This document shows, piece by piece, positions 8,874 through 17,406 of a DNA stretch of 64,000 bases. Location of the stretch: NCBI GenBank assembly GCA_001897155.1, contig MKSF01000027.1, forward strand, positions 1-64,000, given 5' to 3'. The DNA is from Bacteroidetes bacterium 47-18. GTDB taxonomy: Bacteria > Bacteroidota > Bacteroidia > Chitinophagales > Chitinophagaceae. The position numbers were made by a program, and so were the translations under genes. The stretch's first letter is position 1; each line of letters opens with the position of its first letter. The notes beneath the pieces are model-generated. The model was not told where the DNA came from and made no database searches. It saw only the letters and a program-made list of their open reading frames with translations.

Positions 8874-9207
8874 CTCCTGGTAAATTAGTTGGAGCAAAGT
8901 TACCGAAAAAGAATATTCCTGCCTTGAATCAAAATACCGGAAACCGTTATTGAAAGATAGACAATATATCCAAGCCGGTAACCTATGCAGAATAAGTATA
9001 TGGGACGGATGCAGCTCCTGGTGATCCTCAATCAGGAGAAAAGAACGCCGGCAAAGCTGGCAGTTCCGGAGGGAATTATCTGGGACAAAAAAATGACGTA
9101 TTCCGCCCCCCAAAGTCAATATTATTCTTAAGCTGATTGCAGGCCTGAAAGGAATTATAGGGCATAGAAGGGGAAAAATTGATGATGCTCATCGGTTGTC
9201 CCCTTAT

Positions 9208-9224
9208 GCGGTGAGAGAGGGATT
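9208..9224. repeat. 17-bp copy of the tRNA-Ser 3' end (att-like)
   Basis: GCGGTGAGAGAGGGATT occurs here and again at 9377-9393, inside the 3' part of tRNA-Ser. The copies are exact, in direct orientation and about 170 bp apart. Tyrosine-type integrases commonly use tRNA 3' ends, so this looks like an attachment-site scar. Nothing resembling an integrated element remains between the copies. Confidence 0.5.
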
Positions 9225-9339
9225 ATTGCATGATCCCTTGAAAGGTGGGGCTTCAGCTTTTTTGAAGCCCATTCGCTACACTCATCTCCTTTTTTGTTGC
9301 CCTACCTGTGCTAAAGCATAGCTTCGCAAAGCCGGGCAA

Positions 9340-9366
9340 CAAAAAAGCCCGACTAAAGTCGGGCTT
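9340..9366 (-). terminator. Terminator of tRNA-Ser
   Basis: On the minus strand the stem AAGCCCGAC/GTCGGGCTT with loop TTTA is followed by TTTTTT, immediately downstream of tRNA-Ser. A second smaller hairpin of related sequence (gggcttca/tgaagccc) lies at 9247-9270. Confidence 0.8.
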
Positions 9367-9374
9367 CAAAAAAC

Positions 9375-9464
9375 TGGCGGTGAGAGAGGGATTCGAACCC
9401 TCGATGCAGTTGCCCACATACTACCTTTCCAGGGTAGCTCCTTCAACCACTCGGACACCTCACC
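9375..9464 (-). tRNA. tRNA-Ser (GGA)
   Basis: The minus strand folds as a class II tRNA. The acceptor stem GGTGAGG pairs with TCTCACC (one G-U), the D-arm contains GAGTGGTTGAAGG, the anticodon loop reads CTGGAAA (anticodon GGA), and a long variable arm and the T-loop GGTTCGAATCC follow. The discriminator G and a genome-encoded CCA follow the acceptor stem (9375-9378). The long variable arm and anticodon identify serine, reading UCC and UCU codons. It is followed by its own terminator. Confidence 0.96.
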
Positions 9465-9686
9465 TTTTCGATTATTACAAATCGGGTGTGCAAATGTATA
9501 TGCTTATAATTTCATTTCCAAATTTTACGGCCATCTTATTTATAAAAAACAAAAAAAATCCAGGGTAACAAGCCAACCGGAATATATCTTTCCCCCAAGG
9601 AAAAGGTTTATGATTACCCGAAAGGACCTACCGTTCTCAGCCGTTCAAAAAAATGACAAAACAGGTCAATAGCCGAAAGAGTTCTG

Positions 9687-9694
9687 TATCTTTG
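9687..9694 (+). promoter_or_regulatory. -7 box for glyS
   Basis: TATCTTTG followed by C matches TAnnTTTG and lies 17 bases before the glyS ATG. No good -33 box is visible at the expected distance. Confidence 0.5.
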
Positions 9695-9711
9695 CGGACT
9701 ATTAATTCAAT

Positions 9712-11154
9712 ATGGCAAACGAAACGACATTACAGGCAATTATTGCTCATGCAAAAGAGTACGGATTTATTTTTCCCTCCAGTGAAATATATGATGGGCT
9801 TGGTGCGGTATATGACTATGGACAATGGGGCGTGGAGCTGAAAAGAAACATCAGGGATTACTGGTGGAAAAGTATGACCCAGATGCACCAGAACATCGTG
9901 GGGATCGACTCCTCCATTTTTATGCACCCTACAGTATGGAAAGCCAGCGGTCACGTAGATAATTTTAGCGATCCGATGGTAGACAATAAGGATTCCAAAA
10001 AGCGTTACAGGGCCGACCACCTTATAGAAGGTCACGCTGAAACATTATCCAAAGAGGACGGGGATGCGCTGCTGGCACGGATGGACGCGCTCATGGCGGC
10101 GGAAGACCTCAACGGCTTAAGGCAATTATTAATAGACAACCATATCAAATGCCCGGTCAGCGGCACCAGCAACTGGACGGACATCCGCCAGTTCAACCTG
10201 ATGTTCTCTACGGAAGTAGGTTCCGTAGCCGATGATACCAGCACCATCTACCTGCGGCCTGAAACCGCACAGGGGATCTTTGTCAACTTCCTGAATGTGC
10301 AGAAAACAGGGCGTATGAAGATACCTTTCGGTATAGCGCAGGTGGGCAAGGCTTTCCGTAACGAGATCGTAGCGCGCGGCTTCATCTTCCGTATGCGGGA
10401 GTTCGAGCAGATGGAAATGCAGTTCTTTGTACGTCCCGGCACCCAGAAAGAATGGTATGAATACTGGAAAAAAGAACGTAAGGCCTGGCATGCCTCACTG
10501 GGTATCAAAGAAGAAAATGAAAGGTTCCACAACCACGTGAAGCTCGCGCATTACGCGGATGCCGCCTGCGATATTGAATACAACTTCCCAATGGGCTTCA
10601 AGGAAGTGGAAGGCATCCACTCCCGGACCGATTTCGACCTGTCCAGGCACCAGGAATTCAGCAAAAAGAAAATGCAGTACTTTGACCAGGAGATCAACCC
10701 GGAAACAGGAAAGATCTACGGCAATTATATACCTTACGTGATCGAAACATCCATAGGGCTGGACAGGGCCGTATTGATGGTATTGAGCGAAGCCTACCGG
10801 GAAGAGGACCTGAGCACGGAAGATAAGCAGGACAGCCGTGTGGTGCTGCAATTCCACCCTAAAGTAGCGCCTATAAAGCTGGCCATCTTACCGCTGACCA
10901 AGAAAGACGGTCTTCCGGAGCTTGCCCAGCAGCTGATGCAGGATTGTATGGGCAGCTTTAAATGCTTCTATGAGGAAAAGGACGCTATCGGCAAACGGTA
11001 TCGCAGAATGGACGCCATAGGCACACCTTATTGTGTGACCATCGACCACCAGACACTGGAAGACCAGACGGTTACCATCCGCTACAGGGATACCATGCAG
11101 CAGGAACGCATCGCGCTTTCCGAAGTGAAGCGCCTGGTGCTGTCCTCCTTATAA
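9712..11154 (+). CDS. glyS: Glycyl-tRNA synthetase (class II, dimeric type)
   Basis: The 480-residue protein charges tRNA-Gly with glycine in the cytoplasm. It carries the N-terminal motif KEYGFIFPSSEIYDGLGAVY, class II motif 2 around FRNEIVARGFIFRMREFEQ, motif 3 around SIGLDRAVLMVL, and a C-terminal anticodon-binding domain (about 380-478, starting VAPIKLAILPL). The length fits the homodimeric (alpha2) enzyme rather than the two-subunit GlyQ/GlyS form. It is a single-gene transcript with a promoter-like box 17 bases upstream and two hairpins downstream. Confidence 0.97.
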   Translation: MANETTLQAIIAHAKEYGFIFPSSEIYDGLGAVYDYGQWGVELKRNIRDYWWKSMTQMHQNIVGIDSSIFMHPTVWKASGHVDNFSDPMVDNKDSKKRYRADHLIEGHAETLSKEDGDALLARMDALMAAEDLNGLRQLLIDNHIKCPVSGTSNWTDIRQFNLMFSTEVGSVADDTSTIYLRPETAQGIFVNFLNVQKTGRMKIPFGIAQVGKAFRNEIVARGFIFRMREFEQMEMQFFVRPGTQKEWYEYWKKERKAWHASLGIKEENERFHNHVKLAHYADAACDIEYNFPMGFKEVEGIHSRTDFDLSRHQEFSKKKMQYFDQEINPETGKIYGNYIPYVIETSIGLDRAVLMVLSEAYREEDLSTEDKQDSRVVLQFHPKVAPIKLAILPLTKKDGLPELAQQLMQDCMGSFKCFYEEKDAIGKRYRRMDAIGTPYCVTIDHQTLEDQTVTIRYRDTMQQERIALSEVKRLVLSSL

Positions 11155-11164
11155 AATATCCGGG

Positions 11165-11203
11165 TATATTCCGGGCCTGTCACACGCACAGGCTCCGGGA
11201 TAT
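11165..11203 (+). terminator. Terminator of glyS
   Basis: An imperfect stem (tatattccgggcctgt with acaggctccgggatata) is followed by a T-rich stretch directly after the glyS stop codon. Confidence 0.65.
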
Positions 11204-11216
11204 ACTTCTTTTATTT

Positions 11217-11250
11217 AAAAAGCCGGTAACATTCTATTGTTACCGGCTTT
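11217..11250. terminator. Bidirectional terminator between glyS and the anti-sigma-protease gene
   Basis: A perfect 13-bp stem, aaagccggtaaca with tgttaccggcttt, has A/T runs on both sides. It lies between two convergent genes and can end transcription from either. Confidence 0.75.
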
Positions 11251-11289
11251 CAAATTGTATGATTCAGCTTCACAAACAGCTTCTTTCCG

Positions 11290-12360
11290 CTATTTGACCG
11301 TCTTAATGGTCACTATATAATTCTTAAGCTGTGATACCTGCTCGGTCCTTTCCAGCCTGGCAATAGCATTGCTCCTGGGCGGCGTAATGCGGATATGGTC
11401 CGGCAGCCTGCCTATCAGGTCCAGCAGCGCTTTGGAACGTACCGCGTAGGTGGTACCGGATGTATTGCTTTTCTTACCGTTGATAAGTCCCAGCACATTC
11501 CCCTGTTTATCTATCACCGGTGAACCGCTCTGTCCCGGGTTGGCCACTATTTCCAACTGGTAGGAAAGGCTGTCGCCCTGGTAGCCTCTTTCACAACTGA
11601 TATATCCTTCATTATATACCAGGTTATCCTGCGGGTAGCCTACAGAAAATACTTTCAGTCCCAGCACCTGGCTGGGCTGGTATTTCAGGTTATAGGGCAC
11701 GGGGCTTTTACCGAACTTAAAATCCTTATCGGTGATCTTCAGTATAGCCAGGTCCAGCACTGCGTCATACCCTACCATAACAGCATTATAGGTATGGTTA
11801 TCCTGGGTAATGATGCTAATATCGGAAGTACCTGTCACCACGTGATAATTGGTGGCTATATAACCGTCATTGGTGAGGGCGAAACCTGTTCCCCCGAGAT
11901 CATACTGGGGCTCCGGAGCCTTGGGTGTCAGCGTTTTATCCTCGATGGTCTTAATAATGGAATTCTGGGAATTTTTAATATTTTCCACTTCACGGCTCAG
12001 CTGGGTAAACTTACTTTTGCTGTTGCCCATCTCTTTGGAGCTGTTCATATACTGCACCGTGGAAATGGCAGCCAGGGCGAAAGAGGCAGCAATGGCGCTT
12101 GTTTTCCAGTTATTGCGGATAAAGGCGATCAGCCTGCCGGGAGCCTTTTCCGGCTGACGTGCCGACCTCAATGCCTGCCTGATATGCTCGGCATCGGACG
12201 CATGAGCAAGTGCCGCCAGTACTTCCATGGCCTCATCCCACTCCTTCCGCAGCACAACATCCGCTTCCAGAAGCGTGTCAATTTCCGCCTTCTCTTCCTG
12301 AGTCAATTGCCGGTTGTAATATTTCTCAGCCCACTCCTCTATATTATACCTGTGCAACAT
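11290..12360 (-). CDS. Anti-sigma-like membrane protein fused to a trypsin-like (S1C) protease
   Basis: The start is placed at the ATG at 12360 (356 aa); a TTG seven codons upstream is the alternative. Residues 1-80 form a charged helical cytoplasmic domain resembling Bacteroidota anti-sigma N-termini (RYNIEEWAEKYYNRQLTQEE). A single membrane segment follows at about 85-104, then a coiled-coil stretch to about 145, then a trypsin-like domain. The DegP-type triad is visible: His in ATNYHVV (173), Asp in AVLDLAIL (203) and Ser in NPGQSGSPV (278), so the protease should be active in the periplasm. It lies just downstream of an ECF sigma gene in the same direction, so it probably restrains that sigma factor and senses or acts on something in the envelope. 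No PDZ domain is seen. Confidence 0.85.
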   Translation of the reverse strand: MLHRYNIEEWAEKYYNRQLTQEEKAEIDTLLEADVVLRKEWDEAMEVLAALAHASDAEHIRQALRSARQPEKAPGRLIAFIRNNWKTSAIAASFALAAISTVQYMNSSKEMGNSKSKFTQLSREVENIKNSQNSIIKTIEDKTLTPKAPEPQYDLGGTGFALTNDGYIATNYHVVTGTSDISIITQDNHTYNAVMVGYDAVLDLAILKITDKDFKFGKSPVPYNLKYQPSQVLGLKVFSVGYPQDNLVYNEGYISCERGYQGDSLSYQLEIVANPGQSGSPVIDKQGNVLGLINGKKSNTSGTTYAVRSKALLDLIGRLPDHIRITPPRSNAIARLERTEQVSQLKNYIVTIKTVK

Positions 12361-12387
12361 AATCCTGTTTTTAAAATACAAGTACTG

Positions 12388-12972
12388 TTATTGTTTTAAT
12401 TTAAAGTATATCTTTTTCAGCCTGCCGAGACATTTGTATTTCTGCACCTTGGCTGTTTCCATATTCGCGTACTGGTGAACGGCCGCTATATCCTGCATGC
12501 TCTTTTTCTCTATGTAAAAAGCCTTCAATATCTGGCCGCAGGGCTCCCCCAGTTCCTTCATAGCCCGCTGAAGCACCTCATAATTATGCTCGTTCTCCAG
12601 GAAATAGGCCACATCCTGCTGCTCATCCCGCAGGTTGCCGGATACCGGCTGCTCTTCATCTGAAAAGTCCACGGGTAGCTCATACTGGTAGTGCTTTTGC
12701 TGAAACTTTTTGAACCACAGCCTTTTACAGACCGCAAACAGGTAAGTTCCTATTTTGCAGGTCAGGCAGAACTCCGGGTCTTTAGACTTCTGATATAAGA
12801 CGATCAAACCATCCTGGAATACATCCTGAGCGCTTTCTGCATCCCCTCCTTTTGAGAATATCCATTTACTGATAATCGGATAATATACGGTATATATAAC
12901 TTTGGATGCCCTGTGGTCCCCTTCCGAAAGACCGTCCAGCAGCGCTACATCGTTATAGAACTCTTCTTTCAA
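12388..12972 (-). CDS. ECF-type RNA polymerase sigma factor
   Basis: The 194-residue protein has sigma region 2 (about 25-90; SAQDVFQDGLIVLYQKSKDP) and region 4 (about 135-190; a C-terminal helix-turn-helix IEKKSMQDIAAVHQYANMET). The start is a TTG at 12972 because no ATG is available near the N-terminus. It recruits RNA polymerase to alternative promoters. The anti-sigma-protease gene begins 27 bases after its stop codon on the same strand, so the two are almost certainly cotranscribed. Confidence 0.9.
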   Translation of the reverse strand: MKEEFYNDVALLDGLSEGDHRASKVIYTVYYPIISKWIFSKGGDAESAQDVFQDGLIVLYQKSKDPEFCLTCKIGTYLFAVCKRLWFKKFQQKHYQYELPVDFSDEEQPVSGNLRDEQQDVAYFLENEHNYEVLQRAMKELGEPCGQILKAFYIEKKSMQDIAAVHQYANMETAKVQKYKCLGRLKKIYFKLKQ

Positions 12973-13124
12973 TTATTAATACGTTTTTTAATGAATTGTA
13001 ACCCAAAAGTCGTTCAAAAAAGAATAAAAAAAAATTTTCAAAAAACGGGTTACCTTTTTCCAGACCGGGAATAAATAGGTGTAAACAATCCAAAAATTAC
13101 TTTAATCAATTCAATTTTAAGAAA

Positions 13125-13340
13125 ATGAAAACTTTAAAATTAGCTATCCTGGCGTTATCTTTCGGTGCATTCGCAGTTTCTTGTGGTGATACAGCTACTG
13201 AGACTAAAACTGAAACTCCTGAAGTTGAAACTCCGGCTACTCCTGAGACTCCGGCTCCTGTTACTCCAGAAGTTAACCCTGCTGATACTACCAATCCTGC
13301 AGCTCAACCAGCTCCGGAAGCTGCTCCTGAAACAAAATAA
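13125..13340 (+). CDS. Small Thr/Pro/Glu-rich lipoprotein
   Basis: The 71-residue protein has a signal peptide ending in a lipobox (Phe-Ala-Val-Ser-Cys at about residue 20). The mature part is a low-complexity string of Thr, Pro, Glu and Ala repeats (TPEVETPATPETPAPVTP). It is probably an extended, surface- or periplasm-exposed lipoprotein without a folded domain. It is divergent from the ECF sigma gene at 12972 and has its own terminator. Function unknown. Confidence 0.8.
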   Translation: MKTLKLAILALSFGAFAVSCGDTATETKTETPEVETPATPETPAPVTPEVNPADTTNPAAQPAPEAAPETK

Positions 13341-13360
13341 TTGTATTTCCGGAACATATA

Positions 13361-13397
13361 AAAGCCACTGCTTTCCCAGGGAAAGCAGTGGCTTTTT
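13361..13397 (+). terminator. Intrinsic terminator
   Basis: A long stem (aaagccactgctttccc with its complement) is followed by TTTTTAAT, just after the small lipoprotein gene. Confidence 0.85.
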
Positions 13398-13566
13398 AAT
13401 TCTATATTCCCTAAATATAGAACATTCAATAAAATGATTATAAAATTTAATAATCAATAAGTTAAACAAATACATATAAAGCAAAATATATGATAATTAT
13501 AACATTCCGCGCTTATTATTTATGAAAAAACCGGAAATTTACGTCATCCTATAAAAGCTGCTGACA

Positions 13567-14130
13567 TTGCCTGCACCCAGACAACATTTATCCGAAAAAG
13601 AATTGCTCCGGCTGTACGCTACAGACCGTAACCCGGAATGGCTCGGCATAGTGCTGGAACGCTATACGATCCTGCTGGTCGGTATATGTATGAAATACCT
13701 GAAGGAACAGGAAGAAGCCAGGGATATCGTGCAGCAGGTATTCATAAAAGCGCTGCATACGCTGGAAAAGCAACAGATCGACAACCTCGGCGGCTGGCTG
13801 TACAGGGTCGCCAAAAACGAATGCCTGGACTATTTAAGAAAGCTCACCTACAACAGGAATATAGAAGAGGAACAGCATCACCTGCAGGCCGAGGACACCG
13901 ACCTCTCCGCCTACCTGGAACGGGACATCACGATAGAAGCCCTGTATAAGGCCATCGGGGAGCTGAAGCAGGACCAGAAGATCTGCATTGAATTATTCTA
14001 TTTACAGCAAAAAAGTTACCAGGAGATCGCAGAAATCACTAAGTTTGAGATCAGGCAGGTAAAAAGCAATATCCAGAACGGGAAGCGCAATCTGAAAATT
14101 AAACTTGAAGAACAGCAACTTGGAAAATAA
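13567..14130 (+). CDS. ECF-type RNA polymerase sigma factor
   Basis: The 187-residue protein shows sigma region 2 (about 20-85; EEARDIVQQVFIKALHTL and NLGGWLYRVAKNECLDYLRK) and region 4 (about 125-175; IELFYLQQKSYQEIAEITKF). The only suitable start is a TTG at 13567. The following gene overlaps its end by 26 bases, suggesting translational coupling of a sigma/anti-sigma pair. The target regulon cannot be told from the window. Confidence 0.88.
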   Translation: MPAPRQHLSEKELLRLYATDRNPEWLGIVLERYTILLVGICMKYLKEQEEARDIVQQVFIKALHTLEKQQIDNLGGWLYRVAKNECLDYLRKLTYNRNIEEEQHHLQAEDTDLSAYLERDITIEALYKAIGELKQDQKICIELFYLQQKSYQEIAEITKFEIRQVKSNIQNGKRNLKIKLEEQQLGK

Positions 14131-14458
14131 TCATCCCATAGACAAATACCGGCACAACGATTTCCTGCTGGACTATATCCATCATCGCCTGACGGATGAG
14201 GAGCGGCTTGCTTTTGAGAGCTACCTGGAACAGGATGAGATGCTGCGGGATGCCGTTGAAGGATTGCAAACCATCGAAAACACTGACAATCTGCCTGTTA
14301 TACAGACCCAGCTTAAGGATTTCCTCCGTCATCACACCCAGAAAGGCAGACCCGCCAGGAGAAGGCCCGACTTCCATTTTGTGATCTGGGTCAGCATCGC
14401 TATCCTGCTCCTGCTGATCTGCCTGGCCGGCATTTATATCTTTTACTCCAAAAGATAA
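14105..14458 (+). CDS. Putative anti-sigma factor, single-pass membrane protein
   Basis: The 117-residue protein overlaps the end of the ECF sigma gene and starts at a TTG. Residues 1-85 are hydrophilic and helical with a zinc-finger-like position but no Cys/His motif (LLDYIHHRLTDEERLAFESY). A single strong membrane segment lies at about 92-113, followed by a short basic tail. Size, topology and gene order fit a cytoplasmic sigma-binding domain anchored in the inner membrane with almost no periplasmic sensor. The function is inferred from position and shape. Confidence 0.7.
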   Translation: MKNSNLENNHPIDKYRHNDFLLDYIHHRLTDEERLAFESYLEQDEMLRDAVEGLQTIENTDNLPVIQTQLKDFLRHHTQKGRPARRRPDFHFVIWVSIAILLLLICLAGIYIFYSKR

Positions 14459-14594
14459 GCGCGTCTCCCGGAATTTCCTTATTTTTAAGCTTATTTTTAG
14501 CACCCGACCCAACCAGGGAAGGGATCTGACCGTCTATTATACAGGTGACCAAAAACATTATTAACATTTGTCATTAGCAATATCATATCAGGGC

Positions 14595-15146
14595 ATGGAA
14601 TCAAACTCCGATGAGTTGATACAAATAGTGGAGGGCTGTATGAAAAATGAACGTGCTGCCCAGGAACGTTTGTATAAGATGTTCTACCCTAAAATGATGG
14701 CAATGATACGCCGCTATTACTCGGACGAGATGATAGCGGAGGAGATCATAAATAACGGCTTTCTCAAAGCTTTCAAGCACATTACAAGCTTCGGTTTCAA
14801 AGGATCCTTCGAGGGATGGCTTCGCAAGATCATGTTCCGTTCCGTGTCCGACTATTCCCAGATACAGAATAAATACCGTGATAATGTGGTTTTAATGGAG
14901 AAAGACGCGCTGCTGCCCCGTGCCCATTCCCACAACCTGTATTATAATGACCTGATGAAGCTCGTGGAGCAGCTCCCTGAAGCCACGCGGGTCGTATTCA
15001 ACCTGTTTGTAATGGAGAATTACGGGCATAAGGAGATAGCCGAGCTGATGCATATCAGCGAAGGCACCTCCAAATGGCACGTGGCCGAGGCAAGAAAGCT
15101 GCTGAAAGCGAAAATAGAAAAATTGAATTTACACTTTAAAAAATAA
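14595..15146 (+). CDS. ECF-type RNA polymerase sigma factor
   Basis: The 183-residue protein begins at the ATG at 14595 (MESNSDELIQIVEGCMKNER); a TTG nine codons earlier is less likely. Region 2 lies at about 15-85 (AAQERLYKMFYPKMMAMIRR, IINNGFLKAFKHI) and region 4 at about 120-175 (YGHKEIAELMHISEGTSKWH). It belongs to the common Bacteroidota ECF group. The gene for a membrane-anchored beta-barrel protein starts six bases after its stop codon, so the two form an operon. Confidence 0.9.
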   Translation: MESNSDELIQIVEGCMKNERAAQERLYKMFYPKMMAMIRRYYSDEMIAEEIINNGFLKAFKHITSFGFKGSFEGWLRKIMFRSVSDYSQIQNKYRDNVVLMEKDALLPRAHSHNLYYNDLMKLVEQLPEATRVVFNLFVMENYGHKEIAELMHISEGTSKWHVAEARKLLKAKIEKLNLHFKK

Positions 15147-15152
15147 ATAGAT

Positions 15153-17102
15153 ATGGATAACAACAAAGAATTCATCCATATTGATGAACTGTTTCAGCGA
15201 CTAAGGCATACCGTGCAGGAAGAATACCGTTCGGAAGACGCGTGGTCCAGGATGAAAAATCTCCTGGATGAGGAAATGCCCGTTACTGATCCGGTCAGAG
15301 GCAGCGGAAGAAAAAGGTATTTTATACCGCTGCTCGCTTTACTGCTGGGCATCGGCGGTGCTACTACCGGCTACCAGTTGTACCAATATAACCAACAGCA
15401 ATTATCCGGCACTCCGCAGGCTGCCGCAGCATATGATATTGTCAGTGCCGCTGCTGCCCCCGTCCCCTACTCCCGCGATCTCCCCGGAGAAGCCGCGGAA
15501 CAGTACGGCCGGAAGGGAGCAGTATCCCGTACGGCAGCAGGAAACAGCGCTAACACCGGGACACCGGCAACCGTGGCAGGTAAACATCCCGGGACCGGCA
15601 GCAACAATAAACATAACAGCAGCAGAACAGGCAGACAGACCCCTGCACAGGGCGGCATAAGCCTGGCCGCTACCGGCTTAACAGCCGGCAGCACTGCAGG
15701 AAGTGGGCATTCTGTTAAAAGCAACCCGGAACAACAACTGCCTGAAATATTCCAGCTACCCGCAATAGCTGCAGGTCCTGGTATATGGCAATACCACCAC
15801 CCGGTGGCCCGCCTGCTAAACGGCAGCAGCACTTCCCTGGCAATGAATACCCTGCCTGATGAAAACAAGGCCGGCACTACTCCTTCAGCGGAAAAGCTCG
15901 AAAGGCTCCTGCAGGAAAAAGTGCCCAATGCATTGCCTGATACCCGGAAACAGCCCGTTGTTCCTGTAGCACATACAGCTACACAGGGATCGGAAACCGC
16001 GGATCGTACTCCTGCAGCGGAACAAAATAATGTGACGCCGGAAACGCCCGAGATCATCAGGACCGTAGCCAAAGACAATGCCACCTATGTACAGAAAAAC
16101 GATGGTCAATGGTATAAAGAAGAAGAAGAAAAGAGAAAATTCATCCATACTGTAAGAAAAATGGATGAGAACCGCCAGTACTATATTGACACCCAGTCGG
16201 TGGAAGAAGCGATCGTTGTGAAGCACCTGCCCGTGGACGCCTCCATAGTGACCGGGCGGACGGAAAACAGCCTCGGCAGCTCCGCATCAACGTCCAGCAG
16301 CAACTTCACTGATCTCAAGGTACTGAATGACAGCAAGGTGAAAGCCTATAACGGTGAAGAGGAAGGCGGCTCCTTCTTTAAGAAATATTTCTTAAAAGAC
16401 GACATTTATAAGCTGTTCAACGGCACCAACAAATTTGAGGCCATGATCAACTTCGGCGGCCAGTATGCGCCTGCCGCTACCGGCTCCTATGGCTTCCACT
16501 TCGGCGTGGGCGCTATTTATAACCTGACAGAGCGGCTGGACATCGGCCTGGAAGCCAGGTATGTCCGTAAGTCATTCTCCAATTTCTACCAGGAAGATGA
16601 GCAGAAAAACTACAATGTTTCCCAAAACGGCTCCCTGTACAGCGGTACGGAGACCATTACCCGTTATGAATACACTATCAGGAACTACAACAGCGTTGAA
16701 ATACCGCTGTACCTGAGCTATAAAATAGGTGACAGGCTCTCTGTAATGGGCGGTATTCAGTATGTATATGCAGCGCCTATCAAATGGCAACTGAAAACCA
16801 GCACCATGATAAACGACAATTTTGCTTCCGTGGAAATGCCGCAAAATACCAATATGCTGTTCAACCAGCAGACCGACTTCAGCGCCCGCAGCGGGTTCGG
16901 GTTCATGGCAGGCATAGGCTTTGACGCCAGCAAGCGCATCAGCCTTGATTTCAGGGTATCGCAGAACTTCTATGGCAGGAACAACAGCAGCAATAATTCC
17001 ATCAACAGCATTTACAACGCTCCTGTTTTCGGATTGACGCTGGGATATTTCTTCGGTAAAAAAGACAAGATATATTACCTGATGCAGAATAATCAACGAT
17101 AA
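15153..17102 (+). CDS. Membrane-anchored outer-membrane beta-barrel protein downstream of an ECF sigma
   Basis: The 649-residue protein has three parts. Residues 1-52 are a charged cytoplasmic-looking segment (FIHIDELFQRLRHTVQEEYR). A membrane segment follows at about 54-76 (YFIPLLALLLGIGGATTGYQ). After a long low-complexity Ala/Thr/Pro/Gln linker (about 80-395), residues 410-649 form an outer-membrane-type barrel with alternating aromatic strands (YGFHFGVGAIYNLTERLDIG, GLTLGYFFGKK). There is no cleavable signal peptide. The N-terminal half resembles anti-sigma anchors. Taken together, one chain may reach from the cytoplasm to the outer membrane. Proximity to the sigma gene suggests it controls that sigma. 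Confidence 0.75.
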   Translation: MDNNKEFIHIDELFQRLRHTVQEEYRSEDAWSRMKNLLDEEMPVTDPVRGSGRKRYFIPLLALLLGIGGATTGYQLYQYNQQQLSGTPQAAAAYDIVSAAAAPVPYSRDLPGEAAEQYGRKGAVSRTAAGNSANTGTPATVAGKHPGTGSNNKHNSSRTGRQTPAQGGISLAATGLTAGSTAGSGHSVKSNPEQQLPEIFQLPAIAAGPGIWQYHHPVARLLNGSSTSLAMNTLPDENKAGTTPSAEKLERLLQEKVPNALPDTRKQPVVPVAHTATQGSETADRTPAAEQNNVTPETPEIIRTVAKDNATYVQKNDGQWYKEEEEKRKFIHTVRKMDENRQYYIDTQSVEEAIVVKHLPVDASIVTGRTENSLGSSASTSSSNFTDLKVLNDSKVKAYNGEEEGGSFFKKYFLKDDIYKLFNGTNKFEAMINFGGQYAPAATGSYGFHFGVGAIYNLTERLDIGLEARYVRKSFSNFYQEDEQKNYNVSQNGSLYSGTETITRYEYTIRNYNSVEIPLYLSYKIGDRLSVMGGIQYVYAAPIKWQLKTSTMINDNFASVEMPQNTNMLFNQQTDFSARSGFGFMAGIGFDASKRISLDFRVSQNFYGRNNSSNNSINSIYNAPVFGLTLGYFFGKKDKIYYLMQNNQR

Positions 17103-17125
17103 ATATTGACAATATATACTCCCCT

Positions 17126-17161
17126 ATGCCGTGTATCCTTAAAATACACGGCATATTTTTA
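17126..17161 (+). terminator. Intrinsic terminator
   Basis: The stem tatgccgtgtat/atacacggcata is followed by TTTTTAT just after the barrel-protein gene. Confidence 0.85.
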
Positions 17162-17330
17162 TCCAGCGGTCCCTGCCAAACGCTTCAAACCACCTTCCCG
17201 GACAAGCGCTCCTTTCCGCTTTAACAAATCATTTCTCCAGGCCCCCGGTAAGCCGTTTGTAACAGCCGGATTATCAGCAGCAGCAAGGGCCTAAAAAAAA
17301 TGAATGGATATTCACTTTTTTACCTAAAAA

Positions 17331-17364
17331 TTGCATTTCTTGTGAAATATCTTAATTATATTTG
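17331..17364 (+). promoter_or_regulatory. Bacteroidota-type promoter of etfBA
   Basis: A TTGC element (17331) and a TATATTTG -7 box (17357-17364) are spaced by 22 bases and lie 42 bases before the etfB ATG. This fits the -33 TTG / -7 TAnnTTTG pattern of Bacteroidota promoters. The rest of the preceding 300 bases shows only the terminator of the upstream gene. Confidence 0.6.
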
Positions 17365-17406
17365 CACTGCTTTTGGAATTACATTATTTATAAAAAAATA
17401 AATTAA

